DNA of 47,275 nt. It comes from Pseudomonadota bacterium. GTDB taxonomy: Bacteria; Pseudomonadota; Gammaproteobacteria; Steroidobacterales; Steroidobacteraceae. Of the stretch, positions 35,970 to 45,654 are shown piece by piece (the stretch's first letter is position 1; each line of letters begins with the position of its first letter). A program made the position numbers and the translations under genes. The stretch is from contig JAJZVF010000002.1 in the NCBI GenBank assembly GCA_021845825.1, forward strand, positions 1 to 47,275, given 5' to 3'. The notes under the pieces were generated by a model, which had not been told where the DNA came from, made no database searches, and saw nothing but the letters and a program-made list of their open reading frames with translations.

Positions 35970-37922
35970 CTACAGCTTGGGCGAGAAGTTTATGTAGAAG
36001 CGGGGCAGCTGATGGCCTCGCGCCGACAGGGGCTGAGCCACGTCGATGCCGAGCGTCATGACCGGCAAGCGCACCAGAAGGCCCAGCCCCGCGCCGTATT
36101 GCAGCAGCCGCGGAGTGTGAAAGCTGTTGAACGCATTGCCGTAGTCGAAGAATGCCGCGATGCCCAGGTGCTTCGGCAGATCCCGCTCGATCTCCACCGT
36201 GCCTGTGATCAGGTCCTTGCCGCCGGCCTGGGCGAGAAATGGGCATTGGTATTCGGCCTGGGCTTTTGCGATGCCCGGCTTGAGCGTTATGGTACGTCCA
36301 TTCTCACAGGGCAGCGTGCTCTCTGAGGCATCGAAGGACTGATATGGGCTCAGCGAGTCATAGGCGAAGCCGCGCACACTCCCCTCGCCGCCGGCGAAGA
36401 AGCGCATCACGGGCGGCAGCCGGTTGAAATGGGACGCGGCGGTGGCGCCGAAGTCGTTGCGCAGCAGCAGGTGCCACTGGGGTGCCAGGGTGAACACCCG
36501 CTCGAGCTCGACCTCGATCTGCAGAAAGTCCGACCCGGAGCCGAGCGTGGCGTGCGAGCCGCGCAACTGCACGAACACCTCATGCTGAAACACCGGCTCG
36601 CCGAGATAGCCCCTCGGCATCAGCGCGATGTCCACGCCCGGCACCAGCATGTTGGCGTCGCCCACGCCAGCGATGACGCTGCGCGGCTGCGGGTATTGCG
36701 CGTTTGGACACACTGCGCCGGCAGACTTGGCCGTGGACGTCTCCTCGCACGTGGTGCCGCTCACCGACCCGGTGGCATGCACGGCGTTGACGAACCAGAC
36801 CATCCGCCAGCGGTCGACGACCCGGGTGAGGCTCGGGCCGACGATCATCGTGCGGGCATCGACCGCAGCGAGCTGCCGCTGCTCGACGCTCGCCGCCAGC
36901 GCCAGGTTTTCGGTGGCGGGGTCCTGCAAGGGGATCACATAGCGGCTCTGCAGGCTGTATTTGATCAGCTTGGCGACCTGCAGGTCGACGCTCATCCGGT
37001 GGCCCTCGGCATCGAGCCTGCGGTCCTGCCAGCTCAAGATCGCGCGCGGACCGGTATCCGTCTCGTAGCCGCCCGCCAGGGAATAGATATTGGGCCGGCT
37101 TGCGCCGGCGCGGATATGCACCGGCACCGTGTGATCGACCGCGTCCGGCTTGCCCGGCAGCACCTCTAGATTGGAGAAATACCCCGAGTCATCCAGCGCG
37201 AACTGGGTCCGCAGCACCTGCGTCAGGTCAAAGAGCTGGCCCCGCCGGTAGCGCAGATAGCGGCGCACCAGCTCCGGCTTGACGGCGTCCTGATTGATCG
37301 CCGTCGTCCCGAACCGATAGCGCACCCCGGTAGCGAGTGTCAGCTCAATGGCCGCCCAGTGCTTTTGCGGATCGACCAGCAGCTCGTGTCGCGTGAGGCG
37401 CGCATCGAGGTAGCCGTAGGTGGCGGCAGTGCGCAACAGCTCGCTCTTGAGCTGCTCATAGGCCATCTCGTTCAGCTGCTCGCCCTGATGAAAGGGCATG
37501 TGCGCGGTGATGCGGGTAAACAGCGGATCGGTGGCCCCCGGCCCCGTGAGTCGCACGTCCGCCTTGCTCAAGATCACCGGCGAACCCGGCTTGATGTCGA
37601 GGATGACCCGCCAGTTCCCGGGGCTGGTCTGCGTGGCGGTCACGCGCGTGGTGGGCTGGAAGTAGCCGAACGGCTCGAGCCCCGAGCGCACCTCTGCATC
37701 AACCCGGTTCTCGAACCGCTCGATGGTATGCGCGGTGAGGTGTTTGCTGTTTCGGTATCTCTGGAAGCTCAGATACGCGAGAACATTGGTGCGGAGGGTG
37801 CCGCGCACGCCGTGGATGATCACCGTGATGCTTGCGCGCGCCAGAGGGCTGACGAGGAGCAATACGAGCAGACCCGAGGCTGCGCGCCGCCGAGCCCCGT
37901 GCAACGAATTGCGATTCGTCAT
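35970..37922 (-). CDS. tamA: autotransporter assembly complex protein TamA (Omp85 family)
   Basis: Signal peptide, POTRA-like region, FFAGGEGSVRGFAYDSLSP and C-terminal barrel FYINFSPKL; 4 bp upstream of tamB. Confidence 0.95.
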   Translation of the reverse strand: MTNRNSLHGARRRAASGLLVLLLVSPLARASITVIIHGVRGTLRTNVLAYLSFQRYRNSKHLTAHTIERFENRVDAEVRSGLEPFGYFQPTTRVTATQTSPGNWRVILDIKPGSPVILSKADVRLTGPGATDPLFTRITAHMPFHQGEQLNEMAYEQLKSELLRTAATYGYLDARLTRHELLVDPQKHWAAIELTLATGVRYRFGTTAINQDAVKPELVRRYLRYRRGQLFDLTQVLRTQFALDDSGYFSNLEVLPGKPDAVDHTVPVHIRAGASRPNIYSLAGGYETDTGPRAILSWQDRRLDAEGHRMSVDLQVAKLIKYSLQSRYVIPLQDPATENLALAASVEQRQLAAVDARTMIVGPSLTRVVDRWRMVWFVNAVHATGSVSGTTCEETSTAKSAGAVCPNAQYPQPRSVIAGVGDANMLVPGVDIALMPRGYLGEPVFQHEVFVQLRGSHATLGSGSDFLQIEVELERVFTLAPQWHLLLRNDFGATAASHFNRLPPVMRFFAGGEGSVRGFAYDSLSPYQSFDASESTLPCENGRTITLKPGIAKAQAEYQCPFLAQAGGKDLITGTVEIERDLPKHLGIAAFFDYGNAFNSFHTPRLLQYGAGLGLLVRLPVMTLGIDVAQPLSARGHQLPRFYINFSPKL

Positions 37923-38098
37923 CTAAATCCGCGAACCCGGCTTGGGAAGTCGTGCAGTCGAGAATTGTAGTCTTTCCTGACCGCCTGGACCGGGCACCGG
38001 TTCCCACCGTGCTAATCGGTACCCCTGGATCCGAGGTGATTTCGGACCGCGCTACCGGTAACGGCCGGCCGTAGCGCGTGGTGCGACTCGGGCCAAGC

Positions 38099-38890
38099 TC
38101 ACTGCGGCCACTGTTCGCCCTTCAGCCGATACTCGCTCTCACCGCTGCACCGGCCTTCGCTGTCGAAGCGCCGTTCGGCGAGCAGAAGACCTCCGGAGGG
38201 CTCGATCAGCGCCACGGTGGAGCAGCGTGTACCGTACAGCGAATGCCGCACGAACGGCGCCGACAGCGTTTTCTCCCACTCCGGCGGCAGACCCATGCGG
38301 GGCGGCCTCTCAGCCTCTGTGGCCGGGCGTGAGTCCCCGAGCAGCGCGAACAATACCGCGGCATCGGTATCGCACGCGGCGCTCTCGCGCAGCCAGGACT
38401 CGAAACCCGCGCGCACCCGACGCAGTTTGGGCCAGGGCGTATCCAGGCGCTCGTTGGACAGACCATAGACCCCGGGAGCAAGCTCTCGCGCAAAAGGCGT
38501 GACTCGGTTTGAGCCGTACCAAAGCGAGCGGCCATCGGCGAGCAGCAGGTTGAAACCGCCGTAAGCGGCGGCCTGGGGCTCGAGCGAGGACAGATACTCG
38601 CCCGCCCCGGCGTCCTGACGCATGAAGCGGGGAATCAGGCCGCCGCGGGACGGAGCGGTGGGTGCTGCGCGCCGCAGATCGTGGAAATTCGTTATGACAC
38701 CGAAGCGGCGGCGGCGATCGACGCCCAGCCAGGTGCCGCCAGCGCGCAAGTCACGGCCGGCGAGCATATCCTCGGGCGGCGGCCAGTTCCCAAGAGGCTC
38801 GGCGGGGCGATCGTGATACTCATCCCGGTTGGCCGCGACGATGAGCCGATAGCGGGGGTGCACGTTCCAGGCAAGCACGAGCAGACACAC
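38099..38890 (-). CDS. NRDE family (TANGO2-like) protein
   Basis: CLLVLAWNVHPRYRLIVAANRDEYHDRPAEPLGNW...GRDLRAGGTWLGV; GTG start overlapping the nudC stop. Confidence 0.9.
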   Translation of the reverse strand: MCLLVLAWNVHPRYRLIVAANRDEYHDRPAEPLGNWPPPEDMLAGRDLRAGGTWLGVDRRRRFGVITNFHDLRRAAPTAPSRGGLIPRFMRQDAGAGEYLSSLEPQAAAYGGFNLLLADGRSLWYGSNRVTPFARELAPGVYGLSNERLDTPWPKLRRVRAGFESWLRESAACDTDAAVLFALLGDSRPATEAERPPRMGLPPEWEKTLSAPFVRHSLYGTRCSTVALIEPSGGLLLAERRFDSEGRCSGESEYRLKGEQWPQ

Positions 38891-39822
38891 TAGCGCCTCC
38901 CCCGAGTGGCTCGGGCGGGGGGTGGCCCATGCAACCAAGTCTCGATCAGCCGGCGGGAAATGGAATGCGCGGGCGGAAGCAGCACGGCGCCGCCGCGGAT
39001 GTCCTGTCGCGTAAACCAGCGGGCATCTTCGAGCTCGCCGCCGACGCGCACCGGGTCCGGGAGGCCTACGGCGTGAAAGCCGGCCATCAGGGAGGCCGGA
39101 AACGGCCACGGCTGGGAGGAATCGTAGCGGGCGTTGGTGACCCGCACGCCGGTTTCCTCCATGACCTCCCGAGCGACGGCATCCTCCAGGCTCTCGCCCG
39201 GCTCGACGAAACCGGCGATGGTGGAATACCGTCCGGGCGGCCAAGCGCTCTGCCGTCCGAGCAATGCCCGCTCATCGTCCGCGACGAGCACGATGACAGC
39301 CGGCTCCAGGCGCGGAAAATACTCGGCTCCGCAGCCTTCCCGGGAGCACAACAGGCTGTGTCCGGCCCGCTTGGGGTAGGTCGCCGCCCCGCAGACGCCG
39401 CAATGCCGCTGGCGGGAACGCCAGATGGACAACGCCCGGGCATAGGCCAGAAGGCCGGCCTCCTCGGTGTCGAGCTGAGGCGAGAGTGCGCGCAGCTCCT
39501 CAAAAGCGCTACCCGGTGGGACTTCGGTCGCCTCGGACGTAGGCGGCAGCATCAGCAGCAGGCAACGCCGCCCCCGGAACCAGCCGAGCAACACGAACTG
39601 GTGCGCGGCGGCGGCCCTCACCGCCGAATGATCGGCGGAAACGAAAGCGATGTGCGGCTGCGGACCGGTGTAAAGGAGCTGGGCCGTGCCCCGGCTGAGC
39701 AGAAACTGCGTCTGCGGGTCCGCGAACGCCGCTGCCAGCCAATCGAACTCCTCGCGCGCCTCGGTGCACCGCTCGATGTACGGGCCCGAAAAGAAGTTCG
39801 GCTGGTCGGCAAGGATGCTCAC
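38890..39822 (-). CDS. nudC: NADH pyrophosphatase NudC
   Basis: CGVCGAATYPKRAGHSLLC zinc motif, Nudix GFVEPGESLEDAVAREVMEETGVRV; GTG start. Confidence 0.93.
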   Translation of the reverse strand: MSILADQPNFFSGPYIERCTEAREEFDWLAAAFADPQTQFLLSRGTAQLLYTGPQPHIAFVSADHSAVRAAAAHQFVLLGWFRGRRCLLLMLPPTSEATEVPPGSAFEELRALSPQLDTEEAGLLAYARALSIWRSRQRHCGVCGAATYPKRAGHSLLCSREGCGAEYFPRLEPAVIVLVADDERALLGRQSAWPPGRYSTIAGFVEPGESLEDAVAREVMEETGVRVTNARYDSSQPWPFPASLMAGFHAVGLPDPVRVGGELEDARWFTRQDIRGGAVLLPPAHSISRRLIETWLHGPPPARATRGRR

Positions 39823-39836
39823 TGGATGAGCGTATT

Positions 39837-40382
39837 TTAGCAGCCGGAGCGCCGGCGCCGGAAGCCGGGCTCGCAGTAATTGCAACGCCGCGGACCCTCC
39901 GGGAGCCGCTCGACGAGCAGCGGGATATTGCATTCGGCACAGCAGACAAGGCGCAGCTGATCGCCGCGTTGCAGGCACCGTGCCAGAAATACCGCGTGCT
40001 CGAACGAGATGACCGGCACCGACACCACCTGCCTGTAATACTCGTAGGCGTCCAAGAGCAGCTGGCCGGTGACAAGGCAGGCAAAGGCGGGCCCGGAGCA
40101 GGGCCCATCGAGCGACAGCCCGCAAGAGTAGAGCAGCCCTGCGAGAAGCGATGCCTGGTGGCGTACTTTAGGCGAGCGGGTGAAGTAGCCGGCCTGCTGC
40201 GGCGATTTGCCGCGGTGACGGTAGCTCGGATGCGCGTAATGGTGAGAGAGCTTGCGGATCCGATCATGGGACAACCCCGTGAACGCGCGGATGGTCGAGG
40301 TCCGCGCCTCCAGCCAGATGAATCGCAGTGCCAAGTCGATGCTGTCGGTCTCACGTTGATAACGGGCTTCTCCGGCGCGCAT
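39837..40382 (-). CDS. FlhC-like transcriptional regulator
   Basis: IDLALRFIWLEARTSTIRAFTGLSHDRIRKL; C-terminal zinc pattern VCCAEC...RRCNYCEP as in FlhC; GGAGGGG RBS before ATG 40382. Confidence 0.65.
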   Translation of the reverse strand: MRAGEARYQRETDSIDLALRFIWLEARTSTIRAFTGLSHDRIRKLSHHYAHPSYRHRGKSPQQAGYFTRSPKVRHQASLLAGLLYSCGLSLDGPCSGPAFACLVTGQLLLDAYEYYRQVVSVPVISFEHAVFLARCLQRGDQLRLVCCAECNIPLLVERLPEGPRRCNYCEPGFRRRRSGC

Positions 40383-40558
40383 ATCCCCTCCCCTTCCGTC
40401 CGGGTCGTGCTTTGGCCGCAATTGCGGCTTGGACGAACGATTTTCCGAATTATTTCGCACAATACAATCCGGCAAATCTGGGCAAAAAACAGAGAAATGC
40501 ACAGGTGGACTGCGGCTCCGGTCACGGTACTATCGGCCGGAGATCGCACGGAGTCGTT

Positions 40559-41200
40559 ATGCCACGTCGCGACTATATTGCCGGGGAATTGTCTCCGGAT
40601 ATGCTGCAGGCACTGAAAGAGCTCAATTTCGAATGTCTGGAGCTGCTCGCCGCGCAGTCGCGGGCAGCATCCAGGCGCGATTTTCCGCTCGCCAAGGTCA
40701 TCGAGATCTGGAATGGCCTCGACAATGAGGCTCGCGACCGAGCGATCGACTATCCCTATCTTTTGTTCAATGCAGGCTTCGCCGAGCCGCAGCGCTGGCG
40801 GCGACCGGCCGAGCAGCAGATTAACGAGGAGCGGGGCGAGCCGTACGAGACCTTCTTCACAGTCCCGGCTGCCGTGCAAGTTGCGCACCAGGTGTTCGTG
40901 CACGCCTGGTCGACGGCGCGGGAACACGTCCCAAGCGCGGTTTTGACGCTCGGCATGCACCCGCAGTGTGCGAAAATCATCGCCGCCCATACCTCGGTGT
41001 CCCTGTACAGAACGGTCGAGCGGCACTGGACGTGGCTGCGGCCGCGATGGCTCGACAGACCGCAAGTCTGGCAGGAGCTGCTGCTCGGCGGCATGGAGGG
41101 CGGAGAAGCCCGCGCGAGTGCGCTCATGCATGGCTTACAGCTCGTCGCTGCCGAGATCACGACCGCGACGCGCAAGCGCCGCGAGCACTTCCGAGTCTGA
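40559..41200 (+). CDS. hypothetical protein divergent from the FlhC-like gene
   Basis: 213 aa with good protein character (AVLTLGMHPQCAKIIAAHTSVSLYRTVERHWTWLRPRW). Confidence 0.65.
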   Translation: MPRRDYIAGELSPDMLQALKELNFECLELLAAQSRAASRRDFPLAKVIEIWNGLDNEARDRAIDYPYLLFNAGFAEPQRWRRPAEQQINEERGEPYETFFTVPAAVQVAHQVFVHAWSTAREHVPSAVLTLGMHPQCAKIIAAHTSVSLYRTVERHWTWLRPRWLDRPQVWQELLLGGMEGGEARASALMHGLQLVAAEITTATRKRREHFRV

Positions 41201-41228
41201 GCATCCCTCCTGCCGCTTCGGCCGGATT

Positions 41229-42131
41229 CTACAGAGCGATCTGCCTAAGACCCGCCGAATCTCGGGCACCGCGGAACATCCCCCGGGTGGTGAAGTCCAT
41301 CGCGATCCGGCCGGCACCGTCGACGGCAATCAGCCCTCCGCGGCCGCCGAGCTCGCTCAAGCGGGCGAGCGTCTCACGCATCGCCTCCTGGAGCGCGAGA
41401 CCGCGATATTCGACGCCCGCGCACAGATGGTGGGCGGCCACGATACGCATGAAATACTCGCCGTGCCCGGTGGCAGACACCGCACAGACACCATTTCTGG
41501 CATAAGTGCCCGCCCCGATGATGGGCGAGTCTCCCACCCGCCCGGTGCGTTTATTGACCACCCCGCCTGTGGAGGTGGCGGCGGCGAGATTGCCGGCCGC
41601 ATCCCGTGCGACCGCGCCCACCGTGCCCTGGGGCGAATGCTCGAGCTCCGGAGCCGCACGGCCGCTGTGCAGAGCATCGAGCTCCTCCCAGCGCTCCGGC
41701 GTGCGAAAGTAGGTATTGGGAACGAGGGCGAGCCCCTCTTCCAGCGCAAATTCCTCTGCACCGGCGCCGACCAAGAGCACGTGGTGGGATTTCTCCATAA
41801 TGCGGCGTGCAAGCTCGATGGGACTCTTCACGTGCCGCACTGCAGCCACCGCCCCGGCGCGCTGATCCCGGCCGTCCATGACGGCCGCATCGAGCTCCAC
41901 CGCACCCTCGCGCGTGAGGGCGGCGCCACGGGCCGCATTGAAGAGGGGGTTGTCTTCCAGGACACCGACAGCGGCCGTCACCGCATCGACGCTGTTGCCG
42001 CCGCGCTCGAGCACTTCGTACCCGCAGTCGAGGGCGCAGGCGAGACCGTCATGATAAAGGGCTTCCCGCGCTCTCGAGCGCATCTGCCTCGGCAGGTCTC
42101 CGGCACCGCCGTGAATCGCAATGGCATGCAT
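41229..42131 (-). CDS. iaaA: isoaspartyl peptidase / L-asparaginase (Ntn hydrolase)
   Basis: MHAIAIHGGAGDL; autocleavage region GTVGAVARDAAGNLAAATSTGG. Confidence 0.95.
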   Translation of the reverse strand: MHAIAIHGGAGDLPRQMRSRAREALYHDGLACALDCGYEVLERGGNSVDAVTAAVGVLEDNPLFNAARGAALTREGAVELDAAVMDGRDQRAGAVAAVRHVKSPIELARRIMEKSHHVLLVGAGAEEFALEEGLALVPNTYFRTPERWEELDALHSGRAAPELEHSPQGTVGAVARDAAGNLAAATSTGGVVNKRTGRVGDSPIIGAGTYARNGVCAVSATGHGEYFMRIVAAHHLCAGVEYRGLALQEAMRETLARLSELGGRGGLIAVDGAGRIAMDFTTRGMFRGARDSAGLRQIAL

Positions 42132-42207
42132 AATCAGCCTCGAAATGCTGCGCGCGAATCAACCGCGCTCGCTATGATCGGTCGGCATCTTAACGGTAGA
42201 CGAGCCC

Positions 42208-45200
42208 ATGTCGCAGAGGATTCGAAGCATTCTGGTCGCCAATCGGGGCGAAATCGCCATCCGTGTGATGCGGGCCGCGAGCGAGCTCGGGCTGCGCACC
42301 GTAGCCGTGTACTCGCAGGAAGACCGCTTCTCGCTGCACCGCACGAAGGCGGACGAGGCCTACCTTGTCGGGCAGGGCAAGGGACCGATCGAGGCATACC
42401 TCGACATCGAGGACATTCTGCGCATCGCCCGGGAGACCCGGGCGGATGCAATTCATCCCGGATATGGCTTCCTCTCGGAGAATCCGCTGCTCGCGGAAGG
42501 CTGCGCACGGGCGGGCATACGCTTCATCGGCCCCGAGCCCGAGACCATGCGCGTCCTCGGCAACAAGCTGAGCGCGCGCGATCTTGCCACCCGGGCAGGC
42601 GTGCCCGTGATGCCCGCCACGGCGCCGCTGCCGGAAAGTCTCGAGGGATGCCGGCATTTGGCGCACGGCATCGGCTATCCGCTGATGCTGAAGGCCAGCT
42701 GGGGCGGCGGCGGGCGCGGCATGCGCGTGGTAGAACGCGATGAGCAGCTCGAGCAGCTGCTGCCGGTGGCGCGCCGGGAGGCGAAGGCAGCGTTCGGCAG
42801 CGACGAGGTCTACCTGGAGAAGCTGGTGCGCCGCGCGCGGCACGTGGAGGTTCAGATCCTCGGCGACGCGCACGGCGGCCTCGTACACCTCTACGAGCGG
42901 GACTGCACCGTGCAGCGGCGCAACCAGAAAGTCATCGAGCGTGCCCCGGCGATCTTCCTCACCGGCGCCCAGCGCGCCGAGATCTGCCAGGCGGCGCTCG
43001 CGATCGGGCGCGCCGCCCGCTACCGCAGCGCCGGCACGGTGGAGTTCCTGCAGGACGCCGACAGCGGCAAGTTCTACTTCATCGAGGTCAATCCGCGCAT
43101 CCAGGTGGAGCACACCGTCACCGAGTGCGCCACCGGCATAGATCTAGTCAAGGCGCAGATCCGGATAGCGGACGGCGCACGCCTCGGCACGGCGGAAAGC
43201 GGCGTGCCGCCGCAGGAAGACATCCGCATCCACGCGCACGCGCTGCAGTGCCGGGTCACCACCGAGGACCCTGAAAACAATTTCATTCCCGACTACGGCA
43301 AGATCAGCGCCTACCGCAGCCCGGCCGGGTTCGGTATCCGCCTCGATGCCGGCACCGCGTACACCGGCGCCATCATCACGCGCTCCTACGATTCTCTGCT
43401 GGTCAAGGTGACCTCCTGGGCGTCCACGCCCGAGGAAGCGATTGCGCGCATGCACCGCGCACTGTGGGAATTCCGCATCCGCGGCGTCGTCACCAACCTG
43501 CGGTTCCTCGACCAGGTCATCACGCACCCGCGCTTCGCCCGCGGCGAGTACACGACCAAATTCATCGACGAGACGCCCGAGCTGTTTCGCTGGCAGCGCA
43601 AGCGCGACAGGGCGACCCGCATCCTCACCTACATCGCCGACACCATCGTCAACGGTCACCCGGAAGCACGCACTCGCCCACGCCCGCAGCGCCTCGAGAG
43701 CGCGAAGCTGCCGCCGGTGGTTCTGGGCGATCCGCCGGCCGGTGCCCGCCAGAGGCTCCAGACGCTGGGGCCGGCACGCTTCGCGCAGTGGATGCTGCAA
43801 CAGGAACGGGTGCTGCTCACCGACACCACAATGCGCGATGCGCACCAGTCGCTGCTCGCCACACGCATGCGCACGATCGACATGGCGGCCATCGCTCCGT
43901 ACTACGCCTGCCTCGTGCCCGAACTGTTCTCCGTGGAATGCTGGGGCGGAGCGACCTTCGATGTCGCCATGCGCTTTCTGCACGAAGACCCATGGCAGCG
44001 GCTGGCGACCCTGCGCGAGCGCATGCCCAATCTGCTGCTGCAGATGCTGCTGCGCTCGGCCAACGCCGTCGGGTACACCAACTACCCGGACGACGTGGTG
44101 CGTTTTTTCATCAAGCGCGCCGCCGCGGGCGGCATCGACCTGTTCCGGATATTCGACTCGCTCAACTGGGTCGAGAACATGCGGGTGGCCATTGATACGG
44201 TGCTCGAATCCGGCAAGCTTTGCGAGGCGGCAATCTGCTACACGGGCAACCTGAGCGATCCGCGTGAGAAGAAATACACTCTGGACTACTACCTGAGGCT
44301 CGCCCGTGAGCTGAAGGCCGCCGGGACGCACGTACTAGGCATCAAGGACATGGCGGGACTGTGCCGCCCGCGCGCCGCCTACAGCCTGGTCAAGGCGCTG
44401 AAGGAGGAGATCGGCCTGCCGGTGCACTTCCACACTCACGATACCAGCGGCATCGCCGCGGCGAGCGTGCTGGCCGCCGTCGACGCCGGCGTAGATGCCG
44501 TCGATGGGGCGATCGACGCGATGAGCGGGCTTACCTCGCAACCGAATCTCGGCTCGATCGTCGAGGCGCTGCGCTTCGGGCCGCGCGCCCCAGGTGTAGA
44601 TCCCGCGAAGCTGCGCATGCTCTCTTCCTATTGGGAGCAGGTGCGCCGGCTCTACGCCGCTTTCGAAAGCGACATCCGCTCGGGCGCCTCGGAGGTCTAC
44701 GTACACGGCATGCCCGGCGGCCAGTACACCAACCTGCGCGAGCAGGCCCGCGCCCTCGGCATCGACAACGCACACTGGCCGCAGGTTGCCCAGGCGTACG
44801 CCGACGTCAATTCGATCTTCGGCGACATCGTCAAGGTCACGCCCACATCCAAGGTGGTCGGCGACATGGCGCTGCTCATGGTGACGAGCGGCCTCACGCC
44901 GCAGCAGGTGCTCGACCCGCAGGTCGATGTGCCCTTCCCGGAGTCGGTGGTGCAGCTGTTCCACGGCGATCTTGGCCAGCCCGAGGGCGGCTTCCCGCAG
45001 GCGCTGCAGCGCAAGGTGCTCAAGGGCGCGGCGCCGCTTGCCGCCCGTCCCGGAGCCTTGCTTCCGCCGGTGGATCTCGAGGCGCAGCGCCGCAAGATCC
45101 AGCCGCTGGTGCCGCGGCCGGTCACCGATGACGACCTCGCTTCGTACCTCATGTACCCGCGAGTCTGGCAGGAATATGCCGCGGTGCGCACCCAGTACGG

Positions 45201-45654
45201 CGACGTGGGCATTCTGCCGACCCCGGTGTTTTTCTACGGCATGGAGCCGGGACAGGAGATCTGCCTCGACCTGGAGAAGGGCAAGACGCTGTTCGTGCGT
45301 TACGTCGCCTGCAGCGAGATACACGAAGACGGCACCCGCACGGTGTTCCTGGAGCTGAACGGACATCCTCGCTCGCTGCGGGTGCCCGACCGCAGCCAAG
45401 TCGCCCGGCGACCTCCCCAGCGCAAGGCCGAAGTCGGCAACCCGCGGGAGGTGGGTGCGCCGATGCCAGGCACCGTCACGACCATCGCGGTGAGTGTCGG
45501 GCGCAAGGTCAGCCGCGGCGACGTGCTGGCGACGCTGGAGGCGATGAAGATGGAAACCCAGGTGCGCGCCGAGACAGACGGCGAAATCGCCGAGGTCCTG
45601 GTCGCCCCGGGGCAGCAGGTCGATCCAAAGGATCTGTTGGTCGTGTTGCGGTGA
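42208..45654 (+). CDS. pyc: pyruvate carboxylase, single chain
   Basis: 1148 aa: biotin carboxylase (ILVANRGEIAIRVMRAA...GGGGRGMRVV), carboxyltransferase (DTTMRDAHQSLLATRMRT) and BCCP (EAMKMETQV). Confidence 0.97.
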   Translation: MSQRIRSILVANRGEIAIRVMRAASELGLRTVAVYSQEDRFSLHRTKADEAYLVGQGKGPIEAYLDIEDILRIARETRADAIHPGYGFLSENPLLAEGCARAGIRFIGPEPETMRVLGNKLSARDLATRAGVPVMPATAPLPESLEGCRHLAHGIGYPLMLKASWGGGGRGMRVVERDEQLEQLLPVARREAKAAFGSDEVYLEKLVRRARHVEVQILGDAHGGLVHLYERDCTVQRRNQKVIERAPAIFLTGAQRAEICQAALAIGRAARYRSAGTVEFLQDADSGKFYFIEVNPRIQVEHTVTECATGIDLVKAQIRIADGARLGTAESGVPPQEDIRIHAHALQCRVTTEDPENNFIPDYGKISAYRSPAGFGIRLDAGTAYTGAIITRSYDSLLVKVTSWASTPEEAIARMHRALWEFRIRGVVTNLRFLDQVITHPRFARGEYTTKFIDETPELFRWQRKRDRATRILTYIADTIVNGHPEARTRPRPQRLESAKLPPVVLGDPPAGARQRLQTLGPARFAQWMLQQERVLLTDTTMRDAHQSLLATRMRTIDMAAIAPYYACLVPELFSVECWGGATFDVAMRFLHEDPWQRLATLRERMPNLLLQMLLRSANAVGYTNYPDDVVRFFIKRAAAGGIDLFRIFDSLNWVENMRVAIDTVLESGKLCEAAICYTGNLSDPREKKYTLDYYLRLARELKAAGTHVLGIKDMAGLCRPRAAYSLVKALKEEIGLPVHFHTHDTSGIAAASVLAAVDAGVDAVDGAIDAMSGLTSQPNLGSIVEALRFGPRAPGVDPAKLRMLSSYWEQVRRLYAAFESDIRSGASEVYVHGMPGGQYTNLREQARALGIDNAHWPQVAQAYADVNSIFGDIVKVTPTSKVVGDMALLMVTSGLTPQQVLDPQVDVPFPESVVQLFHGDLGQPEGGFPQALQRKVLKGAAPLAARPGALLPPVDLEAQRRKIQPLVPRPVTDDDLASYLMYPRVWQEYAAVRTQYGDVGILPTPVFFYGMEPGQEICLDLEKGKTLFVRYVACSEIHEDGTRTVFLELNGHPRSLRVPDRSQVARRPPQRKAEVGNPREVGAPMPGTVTTIAVSVGRKVSRGDVLATLEAMKMETQVRAETDGEIAEVLVAPGQQVDPKDLLVVLR

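Noticed and set aside
34181-36061. 626 aa + strand ORF over tamB
   Set aside because: Antisense shadow of TamB; no recognisable motifs.
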